A stretch of DNA of 64,000 bases, taken from contig CACFTX010000001.1 in the NCBI GenBank assembly GCA_902569405.1, positions 310,001 through 374,000 of the forward strand. Reading direction: 5' to 3'. Of this stretch, positions 8,203 through 20,477 are shown piece by piece; positions within the stretch are counted from its first letter, which is position 1, and the number at the start of each line of letters is the position of its first letter. Made by a program: the position numbers and the translations under genes. The notes beneath the pieces are model-generated. The model ran no database searches. It had not been told where the DNA came from and saw only the letters and a program-made list of their open reading frames with translations. This DNA comes from an uncultured Pelagibacteraceae bacterium. GTDB taxonomy: Bacteria; Pseudomonadota; Alphaproteobacteria; Pelagibacterales; Pelagibacteraceae.

Positions 8203-11200
8203 TTAACCTCTTGTTTTCTTTATCTAAAAAAACTGTATCTGTTATTGTGACATTAATTGTTTTATTTTCCATAGGCACAAACATTTTTTGACCTTTTAAT
8301 TTTTTTCCATTTACAACTACAGCAAGAGCGATAGATTTGTTCAAATTTGGACTAAAGTAGCTAGATGTAACATGACCAAGCATTTCAACTGGTTTCTTTT
8401 TCGCTTCAGCTACAATTTGTGCTCCTTCTTCCAAGACTTCTTTTGGATCATCGGTTAATAATCCAACTAATTGTTTTCTATCTTCCCTTATTGTATCGCT
8501 TCTATATAGAGATCTTTTGCCAATAAAATCATATTTCTTTTTACTTATTATCCAGTCCATTTGTAAATCTACTGGAGTCATTGTTCCATCTGTATCTTGT
8601 CCAGCTATGATAAATCCCTTTTCTGCTCTAAGTAAGTGCATTGCTTCAGTTCCATATGGTGTAATATTAAACTCATTACCAGCTTCAATACATTTTTCCC
8701 ATAAAGATTTCCCATAGTTTGACTGGATATTAATTTCATAACTATGTTCACCAGTAAAACTAATTCTCATTACTCTACATTTAATATTATTAATTAGTGC
8801 ATTTTTAAAAGACATATGAGGAAATTCCTTATCTGATAGATCTAAATCTGGAATTACTTTTGAAAGAATTTTTTTTGAATTTGGACCACAAATACTTACC
8901 GTTGCATAGTTATCTGTAACAGATGTTAAATAAACATCTAATTCAGGCCATTCTGTTTGTAAATAATCTTCTAATTTAGAAAGAACGTTAGCAGCACCAC
9001 CTGTTGTTGTTGTCATTATATAATGATTTTCACCTAATCTTGTTGTAACACCGTCATCATAAACCATTCCATCTTCATTAAGCATAAGTCCATATCTACA
9101 TTTTCCTATTTCCAATTTTGACCAAGCATTCGTATAAACTCTATTTAAGAACTCAGAAGCATCAGAGCCTTGGATGTCAATTTTTCCAAGTGTTGAAGCA
9201 TCTAAAATTCCAGCACTATCTCTAGCAGCTTTACTTTCTCTTTGAACTGCTTCATACATAGTTTCTTTACTTTTTGGGTAGTACCAAGCTCTTTTCCATT
9301 GCCCTACATTTTCAAATTCGGCTTTCTGCTCAACATGCCACTCATGAATTGGAGTTCTTCTTGTAATATCAAAAAATTCACCTACATTTCTTCCTACTAT
9401 TGCTCCAAAAGTTAATGGTGTATAAGGTGGTCTAAAGGTAGTTGTTCCCAATTCACTCATTTTAACTTCAGCCGTTTCCGCAATAATTCCTAAAGCATGC
9501 ATGTTTGATAATTTACCTTGATCGGTACCCATTCCAGTTGTTGTATATCTTTTGACATGTTCGATTGATTTAAAACCTTCTCTTAAAGCTAGTTTTACAT
9601 CTTTTGCTGTAGAGTCATTTTGAAAATCCAAAAATGGTTTAGTTTTGCCTAAAGGTTTATTTGATGGAAGCAACCAAATATTTTTTTTATCCGTTTCTTT
9701 TGAACAATTAATTTTTAAATTTTCATAATCTGAACTATTTATATTTAAAAAATTTTTAATTGATTTAATGGAATTTTTTATAACATCATCTAACTCAAAA
9801 TCACCATTACATGATCCAATGCTTATTTGTTCTGATACTGACTTATCAGGCAGAAAAATATTATCTTTATCTATAAATTTTAGTTTACCACCCGATTGAG
9901 TAAATAAATGCACTCTAGGTGTCCAACCGCCTGAAATACCTAAACAATCACATTCTTCTTTTGTTTTATTTTCCACAACAGCAGTTCCGTCATCAGATAA
10001 CTTCATTAATTCAATTGAATTAATTCTTTTGTAGCCACTTGTATTAACCACAGTATGTTTCCAATAAATTTTAATTCCCAATTTTTCAGCCTCTTTTACA
10101 ATAGCTGAGTTTGATTTATCCCTTATATCGATCACTGAATTTACGCTAACTCCGCTCTTGTTTAAAGAAATAGCAGTTTCATAAGCTGTATCATTATTAG
10201 TAAATAAAGATATTTTTTGACCACACTTAACACCGTAATAATCTATATATTTTTTAATTGATGTTGAAAGAATAATACCTGGTCTATCATTATTGTTGAA
10301 AATTAATGGTCTTTCCATGGCGCCTGAGGCTATAATTACTTTTTTTGCTCTAATTTTCCAAAGTCTTTGACGAATTTTATTTTTTTTTTCATCTAAACTT
10401 AAATGATCAGTCAAGTTTTCTCTAGCTAGCAGGTAATTGTAACTATGATAGGCCGCTAATGTTGTTCTTTTTTTTATAGTTAAATTTTTAAATGAATTTA
10501 ATGATTCAATTTCTTTTTTTAACCACTCATTGGAATAAGAGTTATTTATTTTAAAACATTCATTATCTTGAAAAATTGTAGTTCCACCTAAGTTATTTTT
10601 ATCATCTAACAAAACTGTATTTAAGTTATTCTGTGCAGCTATTTTAGCAGCAATTATTCCCGATATTCCTCCTCCGACAATTAAGACATCGCAATGTAAA
10701 TATCTGTGATCATAAATATCTTTATCAGGTTTTGTTGGAGATTTACCAAGACCTGCAGATTTTCTAATAAAGTATTCATATTTTTTCCAAAAACTAGCAG
10801 GCCACATGAAAGTTTTATAATAAAAAGCTGCTGGTAAAAAAGGGGATAAAAAATTATTTATTGCACCTATGTCAAAATTAACACTTGGCCAACAATTTTG
10901 GCTGGTAGCTTCTAAACCTTCATATAATTCTATCTCAGTAGCTCTTGTATTGGGCTCAGTCATTGAAAGATCATTTCCTAATTGAACAATTGCATTAGGT
11001 TCTTCAGAACCACAAGTCATTATTCCTCTTGGACGATGATATTTAAAACTTCTCCCAACAAGGTGAATGTCGTTTGCTAATAAAGCTGATGCTAAAGTAT
11101 CACCCTTAAATCCGTATAAAGTTTTACCATCAAACTTAAAAGATATTCTAGATGTTTGGTCAATAAAATTGCTATTTGTTGTTCTTAAATTTTTGTTCAT
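8195..11200 (-). CDS. soxA: Sarcosine oxidase alpha subunit
   Basis: The 1001-residue large chain, carrying NAD and the tetrahydrofolate site where the methylene group from N-methylglycine is trapped as 5,10-methylene-THF. An N-terminal ferredoxin-like fold (about 15-100, FKFDGKTLYGFKGDTLASALL and RPRGIMTCGSEEPNA) leads to the dinucleotide motif DVLIVGGGISGIIAAKIA (about 172-190). A GcvT-like aminomethyltransferase region follows from about 620 to the end (IHEWHVEQKAEFENVGQWKRAW, DASTLGKIDIQG). Product formaldehyde equivalents would feed one-carbon metabolism. Confidence 0.96.
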   Translation of the reverse strand: MNKNLRTTNSNFIDQTSRISFKFDGKTLYGFKGDTLASALLANDIHLVGRSFKYHRPRGIMTCGSEEPNAIVQLGNDLSMTEPNTRATEIELYEGLEATSQNCWPSVNFDIGAINNFLSPFLPAAFYYKTFMWPASFWKKYEYFIRKSAGLGKSPTKPDKDIYDHRYLHCDVLIVGGGISGIIAAKIAAQNNLNTVLLDDKNNLGGTTIFQDNECFKINNSYSNEWLKKEIESLNSFKNLTIKKRTTLAAYHSYNYLLARENLTDHLSLDEKKNKIRQRLWKIRAKKVIIASGAMERPLIFNNNDRPGIILSTSIKKYIDYYGVKCGQKISLFTNNDTAYETAISLNKSGVSVNSVIDIRDKSNSAIVKEAEKLGIKIYWKHTVVNTSGYKRINSIELMKLSDDGTAVVENKTKEECDCLGISGGWTPRVHLFTQSGGKLKFIDKDNIFLPDKSVSEQISIGSCNGDFELDDVIKNSIKSIKNFLNINSSDYENLKINCSKETDKKNIWLLPSNKPLGKTKPFLDFQNDSTAKDVKLALREGFKSIEHVKRYTTTGMGTDQGKLSNMHALGIIAETAEVKMSELGTTTFRPPYTPLTFGAIVGRNVGEFFDITRRTPIHEWHVEQKAEFENVGQWKRAWYYPKSKETMYEAVQRESKAARDSAGILDASTLGKIDIQGSDASEFLNRVYTNAWSKLEIGKCRYGLMLNEDGMVYDDGVTTRLGENHYIMTTTTGGAANVLSKLEDYLQTEWPELDVYLTSVTDNYATVSICGPNSKKILSKVIPDLDLSDKEFPHMSFKNALINNIKCRVMRISFTGEHSYEINIQSNYGKSLWEKCIEAGNEFNITPYGTEAMHLLRAEKGFIIAGQDTDGTMTPVDLQMDWIISKKKYDFIGKRSLYRSDTIREDRKQLVGLLTDDPKEVLEEGAQIVAEAKKKPVEMLGHVTSSYFSPNLNKSIALAVVVNGKKLKGQKMFVPMENKTINVTITDTVFLDKENKRLNA

Positions 11201-11475
11201 TATTTTATAGGAGGTTTTTCACCCATTTTGTATACAGCATGAATTTTATCGTTTGATGTATCTCTAACCATGTTGAACCACTTTCTACATCCGTGAGCAT
11301 GATTCCATCTCTCTAACTGAATTCCTTTAATATTTTTTCTCATAAATAAAAATTCGGCCCATTGATCATCACTTAATTCTGTAGGTTGTTTTGGTCTAAC
11401 AATATGCGCTTCACCACCAGCAGAAAATTCGCTTTGATCTCTTTCACCGCAATATGGACAGTTAATTAAAAACAT
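11200..11475 (-). CDS. soxD: Sarcosine oxidase delta subunit
   Basis: A 91-residue zinc-binding chain of the tetrameric oxidase. The N-terminal pair in LINCPYCGERDQSEF and the later HAHGCRKWFNMVRDT supply the Cys/His zinc ligands seen in the family. Its start overlaps the soxB stop by one base and its stop overlaps the soxA start, so stoichiometric coupled translation is likely. The gene order B-D-A-G is the standard one. Confidence 0.95.
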   Translation of the reverse strand: MFLINCPYCGERDQSEFSAGGEAHIVRPKQPTELSDDQWAEFLFMRKNIKGIQLERWNHAHGCRKWFNMVRDTSNDKIHAVYKMGEKPPIK

Positions 11476-12728
11476 TAGTGTGCTACAGCAGCTGCTCCAT
11501 GTTCATCAACAAGATCACCACTTACAAATCTATTAATATTAAAATCAGCGTTTAATTTATGAGGTTCGTCGTTAGCTATAGTATGTGCAAACAAATCACC
11601 AGAACCTGGTGTAGCTTTGAATCCACCAGTTCCCCAACCGCAATTAAAATATAATCCTTTAATGTGTGTTTTACTAATTATTGGACTAGCGTCTGGGCAA
11701 ATATCTACGATTCCTCCCCATTGTCTTAACATTTTCATTCTACTAAAAATAGGGTATAGCTCTAATATTGCTTTTAAAGTTCCCTCAACGACATCATGAC
11801 TACCTCTTTGCGTATAAGAGACATATGCATCTGTTCCGGCTCCTATAACTAATTCACCTTTATCAGATTGGCTAACATAGGCATGCACAGCATTTGACAT
11901 AACTACTGTATCAATAATTGGTTTTACAGGTTCTGATACTAATGCTTGTAAAGGTTTACTTTCTAAAGGTAGCTTTATATCTACCATGTTAGCAATGACA
12001 CTTGAGTGGCCTGCAGCAACAACTCCAATTTTTTTTGTTTTTATAAATCCTTTTGTTGTTTCTATACCTTCAACACTATCTCCATTTCTTTTTATTCCCT
12101 TAACTTCACAATTTTGAATAATATCAACACCCATAGCATCTGCTCCTCTTGCGTATCCCCAAGCAACGGCATCATGTCTTGCTGTACCAGCTCTTTTTTG
12201 TAAAGTTCCACCTAAAACAGGATATCTAATATCGGGAGACGTATTAATTATTGGGCAAAAATTTTTTACCTCTTCAGTATTTAACCAAACAGCGTCAATT
12301 CCATTTAATCTATTTGCATGAGTTCTTCTTTTTAGATCTCTAACATCTTGAAGGTTATGAGCTAAATTCATTACTCCACGTTGACTAAACATTACATTGT
12401 AATTTAACTCTTGAGATAATCCTTCCCAAATTTTTAAAGCATGGTCATACAATCCAGCGCTAGCATCCCAGAGATAATTTGATCTAATGATAGTTGTGTT
12501 TCTTCCAGTATTGCCACCACCAATCCATCCTTTTTCTACAACAGCTATATTTTTCATGCCATGCTTTTTAGCTAGATAAAAGGCTGTTGCTAAACCATGA
12601 CCTCCACCACCAATAATAATTGCATCATATTCTTTTTTTGGTTCAGGATCCCTCCAAGCTCTTTGCCAATTTTCATGATAGCTGAAAGCATTTTTGATTA
12701 GAGAAAATATAGAATATTTGTTTTTCAT
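11475..12728 (-). CDS. soxB: Sarcosine oxidase beta subunit
   Basis: The FAD-containing oxidase chain, which oxidises the N-methyl amine. The dinucleotide motif [20 protein letters not shown] lies near residues 34-54, followed by [13 protein letters not shown]. The [16 protein letters not shown] segment holds the His that carries covalent FMN in characterised homologues. The C-terminal flavin loop [17 protein letters not shown] is intact. ATG 12728 gives 417 residues; a TTG three codons upstream is less likely. About 110 bases of non-coding DNA separate it from a divergent tRNA-Ser locus. Confidence 0.96.
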   Translation of the reverse strand: MKNKYSIFSLIKNAFSYHENWQRAWRDPEPKKEYDAIIIGGGGHGLATAFYLAKKHGMKNIAVVEKGWIGGGNTGRNTTIIRSNYLWDASAGLYDHALKIWEGLSQELNYNVMFSQRGVMNLAHNLQDVRDLKRRTHANRLNGIDAVWLNTEEVKNFCPIINTSPDIRYPVLGGTLQKRAGTARHDAVAWGYARGADAMGVDIIQNCEVKGIKRNGDSVEGIETTKGFIKTKKIGVVAAGHSSVIANMVDIKLPLESKPLQALVSEPVKPIIDTVVMSNAVHAYVSQSDKGELVIGAGTDAYVSYTQRGSHDVVEGTLKAILELYPIFSRMKMLRQWGGIVDICPDASPIISKTHIKGLYFNCGWGTGGFKATPGSGDLFAHTIANDEPHKLNADFNINRFVSGDLVDEHGAAAVAH

Positions 12729-12793
12729 AATTTGCAAGAAATTACTTGATTAATATTGAATATTCAATGATTTCAAGTTACACAGTAATCAAC

Positions 12794-12845
12794 GGAAAGG
12801 TGGGTGAGCTGGTTTAAACCAGCAGAGTGCTACACTGCCGTACGT
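12794..12845 (+). pseudogene. 5'-half tRNA-Ser relic abutting the intact tRNA-Ser
   Basis: These 52 bases read like the first half of a serine tRNA. An acceptor-like GGAAAGG and TG are followed by a D arm with the GGTTTAAA loop typical of tRNA-Ser, then an anticodon arm (GCAG/CTGC stem) around TGCTA, so the anticodon would also be GCT, and then CGTACG like the 5' strand of a serine long variable arm. It stops where the intact tRNA begins, with no T arm or 3' acceptor strand. The 5' 19 bases are closely similar to the intact copy. It looks like a partial tandem duplication or recombination scar; it cannot fold as a full tRNA. Confidence 0.65.
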
Positions 12846-15170
<2,325 letters not shown>

Positions 15171-15212
15171 AAATTTTACTAAATGAATCTATAAATTATG
15201 TTATAAGTATTT

Positions 15213-16097
15213 ATGTTTAAAGGATCAAATGTTGCGTTAATCACTCCATTTAAAAATAATCAACTAGATGTTGATTGTTATATCAAATTAATTCATTTTC
15301 ATTTAAAAAATGGCACTAATGGCTTAGTTCCTGCAGGAACAACTGGTGAATCTCCAACATTGACCCATAAAGAGCATGAACAAGTAATTGAACTATGCAT
15401 TAAAGAAGCTAAAGGTAAAATTCCAGTTATAGCTGGTACAGGTTCAAATTCTACTGCTGAAGCAATATCGTTGACAAAGCATGCTGAAAAAGCCGGAGCT
15501 GATGGCGCATTGATTGTTACACCATATTACAACAAACCAACGCAAGAAGGTCTGTATCAACATTATAAATCAATAAATGATAACACAAATCTTCCTATTA
15601 TAATTTATAATATTCCAAGTAGATGTGTAATCGATATGTCAGTTGATACCATGGCAAGATTATTTGAACTTAAAAATATAGTTGGAGTTAAAGATGCAAC
15701 AGGTGATTTGAATAGACTCGATCAAACAATAAAAAAACTAGGACCCGAATTTATTCAGCTCACTGGAGAAGACGGTCTCGCATTCGAATTCAATAAAAGA
15801 GGTGGAGTGGGAATTATTTCTGTTACTGCTAATATTGCACCTAAGTTATGTTCTGATATGCAAAAATATTCAAAATCAAAATCTGATAATGAAATAAAAG
15901 AAGCTGAAAGAATAGATCAAATGCTACAACCTTTACACAAATCTTTATTTATTGAAAGCAATCCAGCACCCGCTAAATATGCAGCAAAACTTTTAGGACT
16001 ATGTAGTGATGAAATTAGACTTCCATTAGTTAATGTTAGTAAAGAAACACAAGAAGAAGTTAAAAAAGCTTTATCATCCGCTAAACTTATTAGTTAA
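15213..16097 (+). CDS. dapA: 4-hydroxy-tetrahydrodipicolinate synthase
   Basis: Condenses pyruvate with aspartate semialdehyde, the branch to lysine and meso-diaminopimelate. The 294 residues form a TIM barrel. Visible are the substrate motif [19 protein letters not shown] (about 38-56), [19 protein letters not shown], the IIYNIPSRC strand with the catalytic Tyr, and the Schiff-base Lys in [11 protein letters not shown] (about 161). It begins a long plus-strand operon, with its stop overlapping the smpB start as TAATG. Confidence 0.97.
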   Translation: MFKGSNVALITPFKNNQLDVDCYIKLIHFHLKNGTNGLVPAGTTGESPTLTHKEHEQVIELCIKEAKGKIPVIAGTGSNSTAEAISLTKHAEKAGADGALIVTPYYNKPTQEGLYQHYKSINDNTNLPIIIYNIPSRCVIDMSVDTMARLFELKNIVGVKDATGDLNRLDQTIKKLGPEFIQLTGEDGLAFEFNKRGGVGIISVTANIAPKLCSDMQKYSKSKSDNEIKEAERIDQMLQPLHKSLFIESNPAPAKYAAKLLGLCSDEIRLPLVNVSKETQEEVKKALSSAKLIS

Positions 16098-16567
16098 TGA
16101 AAAAAAAAACCAATCCTGGTTTAAAAATTATATGTTTAAATCGCAAGGCAAGCTTTAATTATTTTTTTGAAGATCTATATGAAGCTGGAATAGTTTTAAA
16201 AGGATCTGAAATAAAATCAGTTAGAAAAGGAAAAGTAAATATTGCTGATGCATATGCAGTTGAAAAAAATGGAGAAATTTTTTTAATTAACTCACATATT
16301 TCTTCATATAAACAAGCCAGTTATTCTAACCATAATCCAATGGATGAAAGAAAACTTTTACTTAATAAAAAAGAAATAAATAAACTTATAGGTAAAATGC
16401 AAAGAGAAGGCTTTACTTTGATACCTACAAAAATGTATTTTAAAAAAGGAAAAGCAAAAATAGAAATTGCTGTTGCTAAGGGGAAAAAGCAATATGATAA
16501 GAGACAATCTATAAAAAGAAGAGACTGGAATCGTGATAAAGCAAGATACATTAGAAAAACAAGTTAA
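16097..16567 (+). CDS. smpB: SsrA-binding protein
   Basis: Binds tmRNA and brings it to stalled ribosomes for trans-translation. The 156 residues form an OB-fold core ([40 protein letters not shown]) and a basic C-terminal tail ([26 protein letters not shown]) that mimics the missing mRNA. The dapA-smpB neighbourhood is common in alphaproteobacteria. The last 35 bases overlap the start of folK in another frame. Confidence 0.96.
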   Translation: MKKKTNPGLKIICLNRKASFNYFFEDLYEAGIVLKGSEIKSVRKGKVNIADAYAVEKNGEIFLINSHISSYKQASYSNHNPMDERKLLLNKKEINKLIGKMQREGFTLIPTKMYFKKGKAKIEIAVAKGKKQYDKRQSIKRRDWNRDKARYIRKTS

Positions 16568-17057
16568 AATAGCATTTATTGCTATAGGTTCAAATTTAGG
16601 AAATAAAAAATTAAATATTGAATTAGCAAAATTTAAACTACAAAACAATTCAATTAAAATTATCCAAACATCTAGTTGCTATGAAACACTATCTTGGCCA
16701 GATCCCAGGAAACCAAAATTTATAAATATTGTAGTTAAAATAAAAACAATCCTTACACCCAATGAATTGATGCTTGCATGTAATAAAATCGAATTAGAGT
16801 TCGGTAGAAAAAGATTTAAAAAAAATGAACCAAGAATGTGCGACATTGATATAATTGATTATGACCAAAAAATTATCAAACCTAATGGTTCAGTCAATCT
16901 TACAATTCCACATCCATCTTTAGAAAGAAGAAATTTCGTTTTATTGCCATTATTTGAAATATCTAGAAACTGGAAACATCCTATAAAAAAAGTAAATATT
17001 GCTAAATTGATTAGTTTTCTAAAAGATGAGGATTTAAGAGCTATTAAACAAATCTAA
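16533..17057 (+). CDS. folK: 6-hydroxymethyl-7,8-dihydropterin pyrophosphokinase
   Basis: Adds pyrophosphate to hydroxymethyl-dihydropterin in folate synthesis. The core reads [20 protein letters not shown] near the N-terminus, then [32 protein letters not shown] (acidic Mg site) and [22 protein letters not shown] 16533 is the only reasonable start upstream of the first beta strand. It places 35 bases inside smpB and adds about ten residues compared with the usual start, so a non-standard start a few codons later cannot be excluded. Confidence 0.9.
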   Translation: MIKQDTLEKQVKIAFIAIGSNLGNKKLNIELAKFKLQNNSIKIIQTSSCYETLSWPDPRKPKFINIVVKIKTILTPNELMLACNKIELEFGRKRFKKNEPRMCDIDIIDYDQKIIKPNGSVNLTIPHPSLERRNFVLLPLFEISRNWKHPIKKVNIAKLISFLKDEDLRAIKQI

Positions 17058-17076
17058 ATTAATGATATAATGAATT

Positions 17077-18825
17077 ATGCTTAAATCAGATGATTTAATA
17101 AACAAAGTAAAATCTTATAATAAGTTTTTAAACCCAGAAACTTTAAATAAAGCTTACGAATTTGCTTTAAGAGCACATAAGACTCAAAAGAGAGATGAGG
17201 GAGTTCCGTTCATAAATCACCCTATAGCTGTTGCAAATATACTTACTGAGTTAAAACTTGATAGCGCAACTATAGCAACGGGACTTTTACATGACACAAT
17301 TGAAGATACACACGCAACTTATGAAACAATAAAAGGTGAATTTGGACAAGAAGTGGCAGATTTAGTTGATGGAGTTACAAAAATCTCTGTATTTGAAAAT
17401 CAAGCAGCGGCCAACTCCAAAGCAGAAAATTTCAGAAAATTAATATTAGCTACATCAAAAGATATTAGAGTTTTGCTTGTGAAGCTTGCTGACCGCTTGC
17501 ACAATATGAGAACTATTAATTTTATAAAGAACATTGACAAACGAATAAGAATAGCAAAAGAAACTATGGAAATTTATTCACCATTAGCTGACAGGATGGG
17601 AATGCATAGGATAAGAGATGAGTTAGAAGACTTATCATTTCAAGTACTTAATAATGACGCGAGAGAGTTAATTAAAAAAAGATTAGATGAAATCAAAGAT
17701 GATAAAGTTAACTCTTTTAATTCAATTTCTTTTCAATTTAGTGATTTATTAAATCAGAATAAACTTGATGCAAAAATTATTGGAAGAGAAAAAACACCTT
17801 TTTCAATATGGAGAAAAGTTCAAAAAAAAAGAGTTTCTCTTGAGCAAATAACTGATGTTATTGGATTTAGAATAATTTTAGAAAAAATCGAAGATTGCTA
17901 TAAAGCACTTGGGATATTTCATAGTGAATACAATTGTATACCTGGAAAATTTAAGGATTATATTTCATCACCAAAAATAAACAAATATCAATCACTTCAT
18001 ACAGCAATAATCGGTCCTAATAAAAGACCAATAGAAATTCAAATAAGGACTCAACCAATGCATGATTTTGCTGAAAGAGGAATTGCTTCTCATTGGAAGT
18101 ATAAATCATCCGAAAAATTTAATTCCCTTACATGGAAAGAATATGATTGGTTAAAAGATTTAGTTGATATAATGGATAGAAATGAAAATCCTGAACATTT
18201 TTATGAATACACAAAATTACAAATGTTCCAAGAAAATGCATTTTGTTTTACTCCAAAAGGGTCTGTTATTAAGCTACCCAAGGATGCAACACCAATAGAT
18301 TTTGCTTATGCTGTACATACAAAGATAGGAGATACTGCCATTGGCTGTGAAATAAATGGTAAAGAAAGTGATTTACAAAGTATTTTGAGAAATGGTGACA
18401 TAGTCAATATTATTACATCGAAAAATAAATCACCTTCTTTACATTGGTTATCACTAACAAAAACTGGTAAAGCTAGAGCCGCTATAAGAAAATATTGGCA
18501 TTCTAGAGATGTAATTAAAAACGAGAAAAAAAATAAAGAATATAACACAACATTGTGGATTTCATTACCAGATAAGCCTGGAAAACTAGGAGAGGTTTCA
18601 ACTTTGATTGGAATTCACAAACTTAACATTTCAAGTGTTGAAATGAAGGAAAAAACCAAAGAACATATAAATTTTAGATTTAATTTGACTATAAATGACC
18701 TGAAAAACTTTACAAATTTTATTAGTGAGTTAAAACAAAAACAGATTAAATTTAAAATCATAAGGCACGAAAACAAAAGACATGCTTTCACACAAAAAAT
18801 CTTTAAGTATTTTAAGAAAAACTAA
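17077..18825 (+). CDS. Bifunctional (p)ppGpp synthase/hydrolase, compact RSH
   Basis: Makes and degrades the alarmone (p)ppGpp. The 582 residues hold an HD hydrolase domain (HDTIEDT, H72-D73, plus ADRLHNMRT), a nucleotidyltransferase domain (QITDVIGFRIILEKIED, KYQSLHTAI, EIQIRT), a TGS domain (about 388-456) and a C-terminal ACT domain (about 495-570, ISLPDKPGKLGEVSTLIGIH). Long RSH proteins usually have 150 or more residues between TGS and ACT, with helical and conserved-Cys/zinc-finger modules; here only about 40 residues are left. Both catalytic cores look intact. The end overlaps pyrE by 44 bases. Confidence 0.93.
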   Translation: MLKSDDLINKVKSYNKFLNPETLNKAYEFALRAHKTQKRDEGVPFINHPIAVANILTELKLDSATIATGLLHDTIEDTHATYETIKGEFGQEVADLVDGVTKISVFENQAAANSKAENFRKLILATSKDIRVLLVKLADRLHNMRTINFIKNIDKRIRIAKETMEIYSPLADRMGMHRIRDELEDLSFQVLNNDARELIKKRLDEIKDDKVNSFNSISFQFSDLLNQNKLDAKIIGREKTPFSIWRKVQKKRVSLEQITDVIGFRIILEKIEDCYKALGIFHSEYNCIPGKFKDYISSPKINKYQSLHTAIIGPNKRPIEIQIRTQPMHDFAERGIASHWKYKSSEKFNSLTWKEYDWLKDLVDIMDRNENPEHFYEYTKLQMFQENAFCFTPKGSVIKLPKDATPIDFAYAVHTKIGDTAIGCEINGKESDLQSILRNGDIVNIITSKNKSPSLHWLSLTKTGKARAAIRKYWHSRDVIKNEKKNKEYNTTLWISLPDKPGKLGEVSTLIGIHKLNISSVEMKEKTKEHINFRFNLTINDLKNFTNFISELKQKQIKFKIIRHENKRHAFTQKIFKYFKKN

Positions 18826-19369
18826 TGCACTTTTAGATGGTCATTTTGTTTTATCATCAGGACTCCACTCTTCAAAATATATACAATGTGCAAAACTTTT
18901 GAGTTTTCCACATATTGCAAATAAAATTTGCGAATCTTTAGCTAAAAATATCAAAAAAAATTTCAAAAAAATTGATTTAATTTTATCTCCTGCTATGGGC
19001 GGCATTGTTATTGGTTATGAAATTGGAAGGTTACTTAAAAAAGAAACAATTTTTTGTGAACGAGTTAAAGGTAAATTTGCTTTGAGAAGGGGTTTTTATA
19101 TTAAAAAAAATATGAGAGTTATAATAGTTGAAGATGTAATAACTACTGGAAAATCTAGTTTAGAATGCGCAAAATTAATTAAAAAATCAAAAGCAAAATT
19201 AATAGGGTTTGCATCTATAATTGATAGATCAAATAAAAAAAACTTACGAATTAAAAAAAAAATAATATCTCATATTAAATTAGATGTACCAACTTTTAAT
19301 AAAAAAAATTTGCCTAAATATTTAAAATCAAAACCTATCACTTTGCCCGGTAGTAGGTTTATTAAATGA
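18782..19369 (+). CDS. pyrE: Orotate phosphoribosyltransferase
   Basis: Converts orotate and PRPP to OMP in pyrimidine synthesis. The type I phosphoribosyltransferase PRPP loop is VIIVEDVITTGKSSLECA (about residues 117-134), and the hood/substrate segment GHFVLSSGLHSSKYIQCAKL is near the N-terminus. At 195 residues it is normal. ATG 18782 starts 44 bases inside the rsh gene in another frame; later starts would remove the substrate segment. Its stop overlaps pdxJ by four bases (ATGA). Confidence 0.94.
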   Translation: MLSHKKSLSILRKTNALLDGHFVLSSGLHSSKYIQCAKLLSFPHIANKICESLAKNIKKNFKKIDLILSPAMGGIVIGYEIGRLLKKETIFCERVKGKFALRRGFYIKKNMRVIIVEDVITTGKSSLECAKLIKKSKAKLIGFASIIDRSNKKNLRIKKKIISHIKLDVPTFNKKNLPKYLKSKPITLPGSRFIK

Positions 19370-20082
19370 TAAAACTGGGAATAAATGTTGATCACGTTGC
19401 AACGATCAGAAATGCAAGAGGCGAAGATCATCCAGATCCCTTTCGAGCCGCTAAACTAGCTACTAAATACGGTGCAGACTCTATAACAATACATTTAAGA
19501 GAAGACAGACGTCACATAAAAGATATTGACGTTAAAAAAATTTGTAAAGATAAAAAGTTAATAGTTAATTTAGAAATAGCTGCAAATTTTAAAATGCTCA
19601 AAATTGCTTTAAAAAATAAACCTAATTATATATGTCTTGTTCCTGAAAGAAGAAAAGAAATTACTACTGAAGGAGGTTTGAATGTTAAAAAAAATAAATT
19701 TAAATTAAAGAAAATAATAAATGTTTTAAATAAAGCAAAAATTAGAACCAGTCTTTTTATTGATCCAACTTTAAATAATATTAAATTAGCAAAAAAATTA
19801 AACTCAAACTGCATAGAGTTGCATACAGGTAAATTATCAAGACTAATAAAACAGAAAAAATCTTTTGTCACAGAATTAAATAAAGTTAAAAAAAGTTCTA
19901 AATATGCTAAAAAAATTGGCCTTGAAGTTCATGCTGGTCATGGAATGGATTATAAAACTGCACAAATTTTAAGTTCTGTAAAGGAGATAAAAGAGTTTAA
20001 CATTGGACATTTTATAGTTGGTGAAACTTTTTTTTATGGAATTAATGAAGTCATTAAAAAATTTAAAAAAATACTTAAATAA
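19366..20082 (+). CDS. pdxJ: Pyridoxine 5'-phosphate synthase
   Basis: Ring-closing step of the DXP-dependent vitamin B6 pathway, joining 1-deoxyxylulose 5-phosphate and 3-amino-1-hydroxyacetone phosphate. The N-terminal signature LGINVDHVATIRNARGEDHPDP holds catalytic His and Arg, ITIHLREDRRHI follows, and the C-terminal phosphate site is FNIGHFIVGETFFYGI. At 238 residues it is normal. pdxJ-acpS-lepB-rnc-recO is a typical proteobacterial cluster. Confidence 0.96.
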   Translation: MIKLGINVDHVATIRNARGEDHPDPFRAAKLATKYGADSITIHLREDRRHIKDIDVKKICKDKKLIVNLEIAANFKMLKIALKNKPNYICLVPERRKEITTEGGLNVKKNKFKLKKIINVLNKAKIRTSLFIDPTLNNIKLAKKLNSNCIELHTGKLSRLIKQKKSFVTELNKVKKSSKYAKKIGLEVHAGHGMDYKTAQILSSVKEIKEFNIGHFIVGETFFYGINEVIKKFKKILK

Positions 20083-20088
20083 ATAACT

Positions 20089-20472
20089 ATGAAATTGTCT
20101 GGTATAGGCGTTGATATAATTAAAAATTCTAGAATAAAAAAAATGATTAAAAATAAAAATTTCTTAAAACGAGTTTTTTCAAATCACGAGATTTTAAATT
20201 CCAAAAAAAAAGTAAATAAAATTTCTTTTTTTGCTAATAGATTTGCCGCTAAAGAAGCATTTTCAAAATCTTTAGGAAGTGGATTTCGTAATAATTTAAA
20301 TTTTAAAGATATAGTTATTAAAAACGATAGTTCTGGTAAGCCTTTCTTTTTCATTACAAAAAAGGTAAGATCTATTATTAAGAAAAAATTTAAAATTAAA
20401 AAGTTTAATTTCTTTCTATCAATTTCCGACGAAAAAAATTACTCTATAGCATTTGTAATTTTTCAAAAATAA
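20089..20472 (+). CDS. acpS: Holo-[acyl-carrier-protein] synthase
   Basis: Transfers 4'-phosphopantetheine from CoA to apo-ACP. The Mg-binding Asp is in SGIGVDIIKNSRIK (residues 3-16). The second acidic site and core helix are FFANRFAAKEAFSKSLGSGF (about 45-64). The 127 residues match the short bacterial AcpS type. It lies between pdxJ and lepB with gaps of 5-6 bases. Confidence 0.93.
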   Translation: MKLSGIGVDIIKNSRIKKMIKNKNFLKRVFSNHEILNSKKKVNKISFFANRFAAKEAFSKSLGSGFRNNLNFKDIVIKNDSSGKPFFFITKKVRSIIKKKFKIKKFNFFLSISDEKNYSIAFVIFQK

Positions 20473-20477
20473 TAAAA

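Noticed and set aside
12738..12845. Glycine or other riboswitch upstream of soxB
   Set aside because: The conserved part is on the plus strand and matches a tRNA-Ser 5' half; no riboswitch core motifs are seen on the minus strand.
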